Assembly (NCBI GenBank): GCA_028278675.1 | Contig: JAQAJJ010000025.1 | Coordinates: 1-51,630 of the forward strand | Direction: 5' to 3' | Origin: Candidatus Azophilus lithoversatilis | GTDB taxonomy: Bacteria; Pseudomonadota; Gammaproteobacteria; Pseudomonadales; Azotimanducaceae | Length of the DNA stretch: 51,630 bases | Shown here: positions 28,834-36,138 of the stretch, in pieces | How the letters are laid out: every line of letters starts with the position of its first letter | Numbering within the stretch: the first letter of the stretch is position 1 | The notes under the pieces: model-generated | Databases searched by the model: none | What the model saw: the letters and a program-made list of their open reading frames with translations, nothing else | What the model was told of the DNA's origin: nothing | Program-made: the position numbers and the translations under genes

Positions 28834-29610
28834 TCACGCATCGACGGCGCGCAGCATCGCGATCTGCCGCTCGGCGGCTTCGTGGCCCACCAAGGGCGTG
28901 ATCTGGTCCCAGACCTTGTCCACGTCCCGGTTGAAAATGATCGCTTTGTTGCGTCGGTCCCGTTCGATCAGCTCGGTGTGGCCGATGCCGTCGAGAGCCT
29001 CTTCCGGCACCCCCTCCTCCACCAATCGAACCCAGTGTGCGAGGTAGTCCTCGACGAGGCCGTCGATGTTGGAAAATGCCTCTCGGGTGGTCCGCTTCGC
29101 CAGCATCCACGGCGACATGATCGCGTTCTGCCGCGGGCTGAGGTGCGCCCTGGAGAAACCCTCCATGGCCTCGCCGCGGTCATAGGCGTCGGTGAGCGGC
29201 GTCAGGCAGCGGTCCATGTAGGCCAGGGAGGCGCCGAGGTCGACCCGCGGAATCAGGTCGAGGTGGAAGGCGTAGTGGTCCCCCGCCTGCACGCAGTCGA
29301 GCGTAAAGTGCGGCACGGCGCTCGCCGAGGGGGTAAAGGCGAACAGCATGTGGGAGTCGAGCTGCATCGCCGGTACGACGATGTTCGTGGTCACCACCTG
29401 AAACAGCGGCCCGCCCCGAAGCAGGCGGGTCTGGCCAATGCGGCCGGTCGCCATCGGCACCTGGCTTAAGAGTGGCAGCCAAGCGTCTCCGTCGTCTCCG
29501 GTCACCTCGTCGAGCCCGAACCGTTCGACGATGCGGTCGAGGGTTTTCCGCCACAGGGTCCGGGGCAGCGAAGGCCCAGCTTCGGGCGGGCGCTCGCCGT
29601 CGGCGTTCAC
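28834..29610 (-). CDS. Red chlorophyll catabolite reductase (RCCR)-like / bilin-reductase-superfamily protein A
   Basis: A 258-residue soluble protein. The GTG at 29610 is the start because it overlaps the upstream stop as GTGA; a TTG further upstream is inside the nitrilase gene. The family pattern is PHFTLDCVQAG (100-110), then HLDLIPRVDLGASLAYMD (116-133), and a C-terminal helix ERDRRNKAIIFNRDVDKVW (216-234) ending in an R-Q-I-A-M-L-R segment. This order resembles plant RCCR, which reduces red chlorophyll catabolite with ferredoxin, and more weakly the ferredoxin-dependent bilin reductases. It shares the D-x-IPR-x-DL-x(6)-YMD block with the protein at 38127. Cofactor-free bilin reductases are cytosolic and take electrons from ferredoxin. 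The assignment is by remembered motif similarity. Confidence 0.65.
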   Translation of the reverse strand: MNADGERPPEAGPSLPRTLWRKTLDRIVERFGLDEVTGDDGDAWLPLLSQVPMATGRIGQTRLLRGGPLFQVVTTNIVVPAMQLDSHMLFAFTPSASAVPHFTLDCVQAGDHYAFHLDLIPRVDLGASLAYMDRCLTPLTDAYDRGEAMEGFSRAHLSPRQNAIMSPWMLAKRTTREAFSNIDGLVEDYLAHWVRLVEEGVPEEALDGIGHTELIERDRRNKAIIFNRDVDKVWDQITPLVGHEAAERQIAMLRAVDA

Positions 29611-31310
29611 GCGCTCACGCCCTGCTGGCCGCAAATTGGATCGAGCAGTTGCCAGGGACGCCCGGCGAGCAGGTCAGTGCCCGGCGACACCACCTTGTTT
29701 CCTGCCCAGCGCGGATGAATCTCGACTGGCGTGATGCCGGGATTGGGCTCGGCCCGGGTCTGTGGCGGATGCGATAGCCAGCCGTCGAATGACCGCTCTT
29801 CCCATTGGGTGCGCAGGGTGAAGTCCTTGGGCAGCGCCGTCGCAAAGCTGACGCCCCATTCCCCGGGCTGCGCCGCGACCAGCAGGTTCACTCGATTCTC
29901 CGCGGACCGTTCCAAGAGGCCCGTGCGCAGTTCCCAGTGCTCCTGGGGCATGGCCGGGACGACGACCGTATCGGCACCGGCCAGGGCGGCCAAACGGAAG
30001 GTCTCGGGCACGCAGGCGTCGTCGGAAGTCAGCACGGCGACGCGGGCGAAGCTCAGGTCGGCCACCTCCACCTGCTCCGACAGGCTTGACCAGGGGTGAC
30101 GTCGACTGGCGTGCAGCTGTCCCTGGCGCAGCACGCTACCGCGGTTGCCGATCAAGACCCCGCACAGTTGGGCAGGATCGCCCGCGACGACGGTGGTCGC
30201 GACGTACTGATCCGCGCCGCACGCATCGGCCAGAGCGTCGATCGCCGAGGCTGAGGCCGCAGCCGCGGCAGCCGGCTCATCGACGGCTTGATTCGGCAGG
30301 AAAAACAGCGGTGGCAAGGCGATCAGTCGCGCACCGTCCCGACATGCGGCACTCACCGCCTCGACCGCGTTCGCCAGCGCCCGCGGACCGGGTTCCGCCA
30401 ACTGGACGAGCGCGCCGCGGACCGATTCCTCGCCCCCTTGGTTCAGCGCCTGACCGGCGGGGTCCTCCGCCAGCGCCGCATACAGGTGTGGTCGGCGCAG
30501 GGCAAAGATGTCGCTGCCGTCGGGCCTTTGCTTGCGGTTGGCCAGCTTGAGATCGATGTCCGCGTAGACGACCCCGGGTTCGTCTCGGGAAGCGATGGCG
30601 AGCACTGTGCCGTCGGGGGCGACCACCTGGCTTTCCCCGGCGCCCATCAGGAAGCGCTCCGGTATCCCCGTGCGGCGGGACACCTCCCTGAGAATGGGCT
30701 CGGGTATCAACGGCCCCACCTTGTTGGCCGCGGCGACGAACACCTTGTTCTCCGCCGCCCGCACCGGCACGTGCAGGCTGCCCTCGTCCTTCGCGAAGGA
30801 GTTGAGGCTGTTGCACAGCAGCTGGGCGCCGCGCAGGGCGAGGCAGCGTGGCGTCTCGTTGATCACCCCGTCCATGCAGGCATAGAGACCGACCCGGCCG
30901 AACGGCGTGTCGAAGATGGGTCCGGGGTGCTGGGCCGGGCTCAGGTGGTCGTTTTCGTGGCCCATCAACACCTGCTTGTCGTTCTCGCCGCGCAAAGCGC
31001 CGGAATTGTCATAGAGCAGGCTGGTGCCGGTGCAGCGGAACTGCGGGCGCCTCAGCGTGCAGTTGATCACCACCCAGATGTCGAGCGCCTTGGCCTGGGC
31101 AGCGATGGCCGCCAGGAAAGGGCCGTCGGGCTCCAGGGCGGCGGCACGGCATTGGCTTGCATTTTCATACCAGGACGGGTGGTTGCAGAACTCCGGCAAC
31201 ACCACCAGATCGGGGCCCACCGCCGCAGCCTCGTTGAGCATGCTCAGGCACGTATCGAGGTTTGCGCCGGGGTCCTCACCGATGCCGAACTGCGCTACCG
31301 CAACGCGCAT
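29607..31310 (-). CDS. Tandem nitrilase/C-N hydrolase, second domain degenerate
   Basis: A protein of about 567 residues made of two nitrilase-superfamily domains. Domain 1 (1 to about 290) has the full triad Glu41 (VLPEFCN), Lys113 (ENDKQVL) and Cys146 (LYACMDGV), numbered from the GTG three bases upstream. Domain 2 (about 305-550) keeps the fold (VVVPAMPQEHWELRTGLLERSAENRVNLLVAAQ) but the Glu site reads LPPLF and the Cys site reads TSDDACVPE with Ser at the expected position, so it is probably inactive. GGAGG precedes both GTG 31313 and ATG 31310. It overlaps the RCCR-like gene. It would hydrolyse an amide, carbamoyl or nitrile substrate; related aliphatic amidase/formamidase functions are possible. 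Confidence 0.8.
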   Translation of the reverse strand: MRVAVAQFGIGEDPGANLDTCLSMLNEAAAVGPDLVVLPEFCNHPSWYENASQCRAAALEPDGPFLAAIAAQAKALDIWVVINCTLRRPQFRCTGTSLLYDNSGALRGENDKQVLMGHENDHLSPAQHPGPIFDTPFGRVGLYACMDGVINETPRCLALRGAQLLCNSLNSFAKDEGSLHVPVRAAENKVFVAAANKVGPLIPEPILREVSRRTGIPERFLMGAGESQVVAPDGTVLAIASRDEPGVVYADIDLKLANRKQRPDGSDIFALRRPHLYAALAEDPAGQALNQGGEESVRGALVQLAEPGPRALANAVEAVSAACRDGARLIALPPLFFLPNQAVDEPAAAAAASASAIDALADACGADQYVATTVVAGDPAQLCGVLIGNRGSVLRQGQLHASRRHPWSSLSEQVEVADLSFARVAVLTSDDACVPETFRLAALAGADTVVVPAMPQEHWELRTGLLERSAENRVNLLVAAQPGEWGVSFATALPKDFTLRTQWEERSFDGWLSHPPQTRAEPNPGITPVEIHPRWAGNKVVSPGTDLLAGRPWQLLDPICGQQGVSA

Positions 31311-31462
31311 CACAAGCGAACCTCCGGCGTCCGGGCAGCCGCCTTGGCCAGGACGTCGCTGTTCCTCGCTTGCTGGTTCTCATCGCTCCGCTGCAGGGAG
31401 CTGATCAGGAGAAGGCTGCCACTCAGGTCGCGCACTGGGCTCCCACTTGGAACAGGCGTCCA

Positions 31463-31492
31463 GGGTAAAGTACTATTACCCTATCTATAGAT
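31463..31492. promoter_or_regulatory. Adjacent palindromes in the divergent promoter region
   Basis: A 19-bp dyad GGGTAAAGTACTATTACCC at 31463-31481 (arms GGGTAA/TTACCC) is followed at 31483-31492 by the perfect palindrome ATCTATAGAT. They lie in the 245-bp spacer between the divergent nitrilase-RCCR-like operon and the membrane protein-MFS operon, in its only AT-rich part. A shared operator or promoter is likely. A direct repeat GCCTCGTGCGG follows near 31500-31526. Confidence 0.5.
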
Positions 31493-31554
31493 CAACATGC
31501 CTCGTGCGGCGCATTGCCTCGTGCGGAGCAATGATGCAGCCACGGGACCACTGC

Positions 31555-32277
31555 ATGGAGGACTACAGTCTCGGCTTGGCCCTGTTCGACTCCCTTCCGG
31601 TGCTCGTCTCCGCGTTCGGCCTCTGCCTGCTCGCGAGCCTTCTTGCCCGGGCGCTGCCGAGATCCCGGACGCTATTGCTGATCGGGGTCGCCCTAGTTGT
31701 CGCCGGAGGCTTGAGCAAGGCCGCTTGGAAGCTGATCTGGGTGCTCGCCCAGGTCAACATCGCCGTGCTCGACTCGCTGCTCTTCATCTGCATGGCGCCG
31801 GGCATGATCTTGCTGGCTTGGCACACGGCGGCCGCCGGCAGCCGTTGGCGAAGCGGCGCCGCAGCCATGGATCCCGGCCGCAACAGCCTGCTGCTCATCG
31901 TTCCGCTGTTGGCGGCGGCCGCTTATCTGGCGATGAGCCAGCCTGAAGGGCGCGCCTGGTTCTTTCTGCTGTTGGGGTCAGCGGCACTGGCCAACATCGT
32001 CATGTCGATCCTGTTGATCCGCCTGAGCTGGGGCTGGCACCAGCGACTGACGGCCGCGGTCTTTCTGGTCAGCATCCTGCTGATCCTATCGCTGAGCGGG
32101 CTGGCCCGCATTTCCGCCGGATCGGCGACGCTGCAGTGGTTCGCGGAGGTGCTCAACCTGTTCGCCACCGGCAGCTTCGCCTTGGCCGTATGGCGGTTGC
32201 GTCCGTTCGTGCCGGCGAGCACCGCGGCGGCACCGGGTTCCGCGGCGCCGGCCGGGCTGGTTGACCTGCGTACATGA
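31555..32277 (+). CDS. Integral membrane protein, unknown function
   Basis: A 240-residue protein with about seven hydrophobic helices (for example LPVLVSAFGLCLLASLLARAL, LLLIGVALVVAGGLSKAAWKLIWVL, AVFLVSILLILSLSGLARI). I do not recognise a family. The ATG at 31555 begins the first amphipathic and hydrophobic segment; the in-frame upstream codons read through the regulatory region. It is the first gene of a plus-strand operon, 10 bp before the MFS gene, which suggests a transport or sensing role for the island substrate. Confidence 0.65.
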   Translation: MEDYSLGLALFDSLPVLVSAFGLCLLASLLARALPRSRTLLLIGVALVVAGGLSKAAWKLIWVLAQVNIAVLDSLLFICMAPGMILLAWHTAAAGSRWRSGAAAMDPGRNSLLLIVPLLAAAAYLAMSQPEGRAWFFLLLGSAALANIVMSILLIRLSWGWHQRLTAAVFLVSILLILSLSGLARISAGSATLQWFAEVLNLFATGSFALAVWRLRPFVPASTAAAPGSAAPAGLVDLRT

Positions 32278-32287
32278 GGCAGCCATC

Positions 32288-33592
32288 GTGAGCGAGCGCA
32301 ACTTCCTGGGCATGAAGCTGGCGGGCGCCACCCGTCCCTTCAACATGTTCACCTTCTACTGGGCAGCGCTGACCGGAATCCTCCTCCAGACCTTCATTCC
32401 GCAGATGCAGCCCTATCTGCTGACCGAGTTCCTGCACATCCCGGAGGGCGAACAGGGCGTGGTCAGCGGCAAGCTCTCCTTTTGGGGCGAGCTGGTCATC
32501 ATCGTCATGGTCGGGGTCTGGGGCACCCTTTCGGACCGCATTGGCCGCCGGCCGGTGATGGCGCTCGGCTACCTGGTCATGTCTGCCGCCGTGTTCCTCT
32601 ACCCCCGGGCCGACAGTTACGAACAACTGCTGCTGGCGCGCCTGGCCTTTGCCGCGGGCGCGGCGGCCTATGCCGTGATGATCGTGACGCTGATCGCGGA
32701 CTACGTCAGCGACGACAGCCGCGGCAAGGCCACCGGCCTTATGGGTTTCTGCAACGGCTTGGGAGCACTGATTACGGTCATGCTCGTTCTGCGCCTGCCG
32801 AAGATGTTCCAGGACGGCGGCCAGACGCCGATCGAGGCGGGCCTCACCACCTACTCGATCATCGGTGGCCTGACGCTGTTCACTGGCCTGCTCATGTGGT
32901 TCGGGCTTCGGGATCTGCCTGTCGAGCGGCGGGAGCGGCACAAGCCCCTGCTCCAGCAAGCCCGGGCCGGGCTGCTCGCGGCCCGGGACCGCGGCATCGC
33001 CCTGGCGTACGGCGCATCCTTCGTGGCGCGGGGCAATCTGGCCATCGTCGGCACCTTCTTCACGCTGTGGCTGGCCAACTACGGCACCTTGGAACTCGGG
33101 CTCAGCCGGGCCGAAGCCATGGCCAGCGCGGGCATGTTCATTGCCATCGCCCAGTCCTCGGCGTTGTTGAGCGCACCCCTCTTCGGCCTGCTCACCGACC
33201 GCATCAACCGCGTTACCGCGCTGAATCTGACCCTGCTGCTCGCCTTTCTCGGCTACGGCGGCACCTGGTTCGTCGAAGACCCGTTTGCCGCGGGCATGAT
33301 CGTCTGCGCGGTGCTCATCGGCATGTCCGAGGTCGGCTGCATCATCACCAGTTCGGTGCTGATCGCCCAGCAGACCCCGGAACGGATCCGCGGCGCCGTG
33401 ATCGGCTTGTTCAACCTGACCGGCGCGGTGGGCATCATGGTGGCGAGCATAGTCGGCGGCATGCTGTTCGACGCTTGGCGGGAAGCCGCGCCATTCATCC
33501 TGTTCGGCCTGTTCGCGCTGGTCGTGCTCATCTGGGGGCTGCTGGTGCGCTCCAAAATCGAGCCCGTACCCGTAGAGGAAAGCGCGCCATGA
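32288..33592 (+). CDS. MFS transporter
   Basis: A 434-residue major facilitator with 12 predicted helices. The loop 2-3 signature is present as GVWGTLSDRIGRRPVMALGYL and the loop 8-9 equivalent as GLLTDRINRVTALNLTLLL. The GTG at 32288 with GAGG upstream is used. It resembles sugar/metabolite carriers rather than multidrug pumps. It sits in the catabolic island and may carry the imported compound across the inner membrane, or export a product. Confidence 0.85.
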   Translation: MSERNFLGMKLAGATRPFNMFTFYWAALTGILLQTFIPQMQPYLLTEFLHIPEGEQGVVSGKLSFWGELVIIVMVGVWGTLSDRIGRRPVMALGYLVMSAAVFLYPRADSYEQLLLARLAFAAGAAAYAVMIVTLIADYVSDDSRGKATGLMGFCNGLGALITVMLVLRLPKMFQDGGQTPIEAGLTTYSIIGGLTLFTGLLMWFGLRDLPVERRERHKPLLQQARAGLLAARDRGIALAYGASFVARGNLAIVGTFFTLWLANYGTLELGLSRAEAMASAGMFIAIAQSSALLSAPLFGLLTDRINRVTALNLTLLLAFLGYGGTWFVEDPFAAGMIVCAVLIGMSEVGCIITSSVLIAQQTPERIRGAVIGLFNLTGAVGIMVASIVGGMLFDAWREAAPFILFGLFALVVLIWGLLVRSKIEPVPVEESAP

Positions 33593-33723
33593 GCCAAGCC
33601 TGCAACGCCATGTTCCATGTGGCCGTCACCAGAAAATACGACGACATCAACCGCATTCCCTCGGAGGCGGCAGTCCGTTGGGGCGCAGCGGTTGCGAAAA
33701 TGGCTGGCGCCGGCGCCCGATGA
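33589..33723 (+). CDS. 44-residue coupled small protein, unknown
   Basis: A small open frame reading MSQACNAMFHVAVTRKYDD, then INRIPSEAAVRWGAAVAKMA and GAGAR. Its ATG overlaps the MFS stop (ATGA at 33589-33592) and its TGA overlaps the GST start (ATGA at 33720-33723). Such double coupling is the same as between the island's real genes and argues that it is translated. It has no membrane segment or signal. It could instead be a remnant of a larger deleted gene. No family recognised. Confidence 0.5.
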   Translation: MSQACNAMFHVAVTRKYDDINRIPSEAAVRWGAAVAKMAGAGAR

Positions 33724-34376
33724 AGCTGATCGGTCTGCCCCATTCCCCGTACTCGGCCCGGGTGCGCATGCAGATCTACGCCAAGGGCATCGACGTGGAA
33801 ATCGCGGCGCCCGAGGAATTCGGCACCGAAGCGTTCAAGCGCTTCAACCCGCTCGGCAAGGTGCCGGTGCTCGATACCGGCGAGCGGATGCTCCCCGAAT
33901 CCACGGTCATCATGGACTACCTTGAAGATACCCACCCGCATCCGCCGATGCGGCCTGCTGACCCCGGCCAGCGGGCCCTGATGAGCCTCTTCTGCCGGTT
34001 TCCCGATGTGTACATACAGCCCGCGCTGTTCCCGCTTTTCCAGCAATTGACCGCCAATCCACGGGATGGGCGCAGTGTGCGGGAGAACCGGGTCAATCTG
34101 TGCGCGCAGCTAACCAACCTCGAGCGGCTGATGTCGCGCTACGACCGCGGGATTCGCGACCGGCTCGACCTCGCCGACTGCGCCCTGGTGCCGATTCTCT
34201 TCTACGCGACCCAGGTGCCGGCCATTCTTGACGGCACCGATGTCCTCACCGACGTCCCGTTGGTGCGGGCCTGGTGGCAGTGGGTGCGGGACGAGGAACC
34301 CGCCGCTCGGGTGCTCCGGGAACTTGATACGAGCCTGCGGACGTTCCTGCAAAGGAGCGGCGGGTCGAACCCATGA
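33720..34376 (+). CDS. Glutathione S-transferase-like protein
   Basis: A 218-residue GST fold. The N-terminal thioredoxin-like domain has HSPYSARVRMQIYAKGID with a Ser/Tyr pair near the GSH thiol site, cis-Pro in LGKVPVLD and the ES(T/S) motif in LPESTVIMDYLED. The C-terminal domain has LDLADCALVPILFYA. The start is the ATG coupled to the small ORF. In this context it could conjugate or isomerise a reactive intermediate, for example a maleyl compound; this is inference. Confidence 0.82.
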   Translation: MKLIGLPHSPYSARVRMQIYAKGIDVEIAAPEEFGTEAFKRFNPLGKVPVLDTGERMLPESTVIMDYLEDTHPHPPMRPADPGQRALMSLFCRFPDVYIQPALFPLFQQLTANPRDGRSVRENRVNLCAQLTNLERLMSRYDRGIRDRLDLADCALVPILFYATQVPAILDGTDVLTDVPLVRAWWQWVRDEEPAARVLRELDTSLRTFLQRSGGSNP

Positions 34377-34390
34377 TCGGCCCTTGTGCA

Positions 34391-34450
34391 TGGGAGCCTT
34401 CAGCTTGCCCCCGAAACCCGCGCCACCGATGGCGAAGGAGACCTTAGTCG
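34391..34450 (-). repeat. Degenerate copy D of the 87-bp repeat
   Basis: TGGGAGCCTTCAGCTTGCCC followed by a GCGCCACCGATGGCGAAGGAG-like stretch is recognisably the C-orientation unit (TGGAAGCCCTTAGCTTGCCC ... GAAGGAAC) with about one change in three to four bases. It occupies the gap between the GST gene and the membrane protein gene, just before the latter's start. Confidence 0.55.
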
Positions 34451-34454
34451 GGCA

Positions 34455-35117
34455 ATGGAAAGCTACCTTCTTCTGAAGTACGCGCACGTCATCGCATTGG
34501 TCTATTGGCTGGGCGGTGACCTCGGCACCTTCTTGGCGAGTCGGCAGGTGGTGCGCCCTGATTTGGGCGTCGAGGCGCGGCGGGCTGCGCTGGAGATCAT
34601 GCTGGCTTGCGATCAGGGCCCGAAGCTCGCCATGCCCGCCAGCTTCACGCTGGGCTATCAAATGGCGGTCTCCCTCGGCCTGCTGGCATCCCCCGGCTGG
34701 CTGACCGCCGCCGTCTGGGTGGTTGGCATCGCCTGGTTTGCCAATGTGCTGGTGCTTTATCGGCATGAAGGCAAACCGTTCGCCGCCCGTCTCGCAGCCG
34801 TCGATTTTCGTTTCCGGATGGTCGTCATGGTCCTGATCGCCGCCGCCGCCGGTTACGGCCTCGCCGGCGCCCCGTACCTGTTGGACGACCGCATCGGCTG
34901 GAAGATGCTGATGTTCGCCGGGCTGATCGGTTGCGGGGTCATGATCCGCTGGCACCTCAAATCGTTCGTGCCGGCGTTCGCGTCCCTGGTCTCCAAAGGC
35001 GCCGACGACGCCGTCAACGATACGCTTAAAGGCTCGCTGGCCCGCTGCCGCCCCTATGTGGGGGCCATCTGGCTGGGGCTTTTCGTCAACGCCGCCGTCG
35101 GCATGCGGCTGTTGTGA
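34455..35117 (+). CDS. HemJ/CopD/DUF2269-like integral membrane protein
   Basis: A 220-residue protein with about five or six helices. Helix 1 reads YLLLKYAHVIALVYWLGGD, with His11, Trp18 and a Gly-Gly, the pattern of the HemJ (protoporphyrinogen oxidase), CopD and DUF2269 groups in which the His may bind haem. The ATG at 34455 follows GGGC only, so the SD is weak; the upstream frame is a repeat fragment. A membrane haem protein in a tetrapyrrole island is suggestive, but the group is broad and the function remains open. Confidence 0.6.
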   Translation: MESYLLLKYAHVIALVYWLGGDLGTFLASRQVVRPDLGVEARRAALEIMLACDQGPKLAMPASFTLGYQMAVSLGLLASPGWLTAAVWVVGIAWFANVLVLYRHEGKPFAARLAAVDFRFRMVVMVLIAAAAGYGLAGAPYLLDDRIGWKMLMFAGLIGCGVMIRWHLKSFVPAFASLVSKGADDAVNDTLKGSLARCRPYVGAIWLGLFVNAAVGMRLL

Positions 35118-35266
35118 ACCTGATGGACGGCTTGGGGCTGATGGCGGCCCAATCTCCCGTCACTTGATTCGATTCTTGAGCCTGACTGGTCGAACGGCGG
35201 CCGGTCGGCAGGTTGTGGCTTGAGTTTGTCAGCCGCGCCGCAACTCGACTTCGTGCGTTGCGAACC

Positions 35267-36043
35267 TCAATGCTCGGCGAGGAGCGAGCCGAAACCGGGC
35301 ATGCGGTCCGGGATGCCGTTGTTGCGCAGGGCGTGCCAGAAGGTGACGGCATTGATCGCCAGCACTGGCTTGCCGAGTTCCCGTTCGAGTTGCGCGGCCA
35401 AGGCCACGAAGTACAGATTGGTTCCCGCCTGCAGGATCAGGTCCACGTCATCGCCGTCAACCTCGCGCACCAGCTCGCGGGTCTTGCCGAACGGCTCCCA
35501 AGCGATCTCCACCGGCCCCGGTGAGCAGTGCCCCTTAATGCGCACCACTTCGTAGCCGATGTCGGACATGAACTTCACCACCATGCGGTCGCCAACCGGC
35601 ATGTAGGGGGTCACCGCAGCAATCTTGCGTACGCCGGGATAGCAGGCCAGGGCGTCCATGATGGCTTGGGCGCCGAAGGTGATGTTGCAGCCGGCCACCT
35701 CCTGGGCGATGTCGTTGTACTTGCTGAATTCCCGGTCGGAGCGCTCCTTGCCGTCCCAAAACGTTTCGGCGGAATAGCCGAAGATGACATGATCGGGCTT
35801 GCAGGTGAGGGCATCGCGCAAGCCCTGTTCCGTGGCGTCGCCGATCGCCTTCACCATGTTGACGAAATCCGTCTCGTTCGCCACCTTGAACGGCGGGATC
35901 ACGCAACCGCGCGTGGCCAGCACGACGCCGGTCGGCTTCATCATCGAATATTCGCACTCAACCGCGGTGTTGGTGCTCGGCACCAGCACCGCGAACTTCC
36001 TTCTATATCCGTAGTAGTCGCCCTTGCAACGCGAGTTGTCCAT
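35267..36043 (-). CDS. Asp/Glu-racemase superfamily protein, catalytic Cys lost
   Basis: A 258-residue protein of the maleate isomerase/arylmalonate decarboxylase group: PSTNTAVECEY (residues 22-32), GYSAETFW (89-96), TPYMPVGDRMV, LQAGTNL (204-210), AINAVTFWHALRNNG. Maleate isomerases need two cysteines; arylmalonate decarboxylase keeps only the second. Here the first site is Ser91 and the second is Ala206, so neither is present. The paralogue at 41035 has the same length and Cys206. It may be non-catalytic, regulatory, or use different chemistry. It is the last gene of the minus-strand operon from the RCCR-like gene. Confidence 0.75.
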   Translation of the reverse strand: MDNSRCKGDYYGYRRKFAVLVPSTNTAVECEYSMMKPTGVVLATRGCVIPPFKVANETDFVNMVKAIGDATEQGLRDALTCKPDHVIFGYSAETFWDGKERSDREFSKYNDIAQEVAGCNITFGAQAIMDALACYPGVRKIAAVTPYMPVGDRMVVKFMSDIGYEVVRIKGHCSPGPVEIAWEPFGKTRELVREVDGDDVDLILQAGTNLYFVALAAQLERELGKPVLAINAVTFWHALRNNGIPDRMPGFGSLLAEH

Positions 36044-36138
36044 AGTGGGTCTCAGGAAGTGCAGCTCTCAGCAATCATGGGTCCCGGCAATGGCGGCGGC
36101 AGCCCTGACTGCGCCGTTTGCTCGATCGGTGCCGCCGC

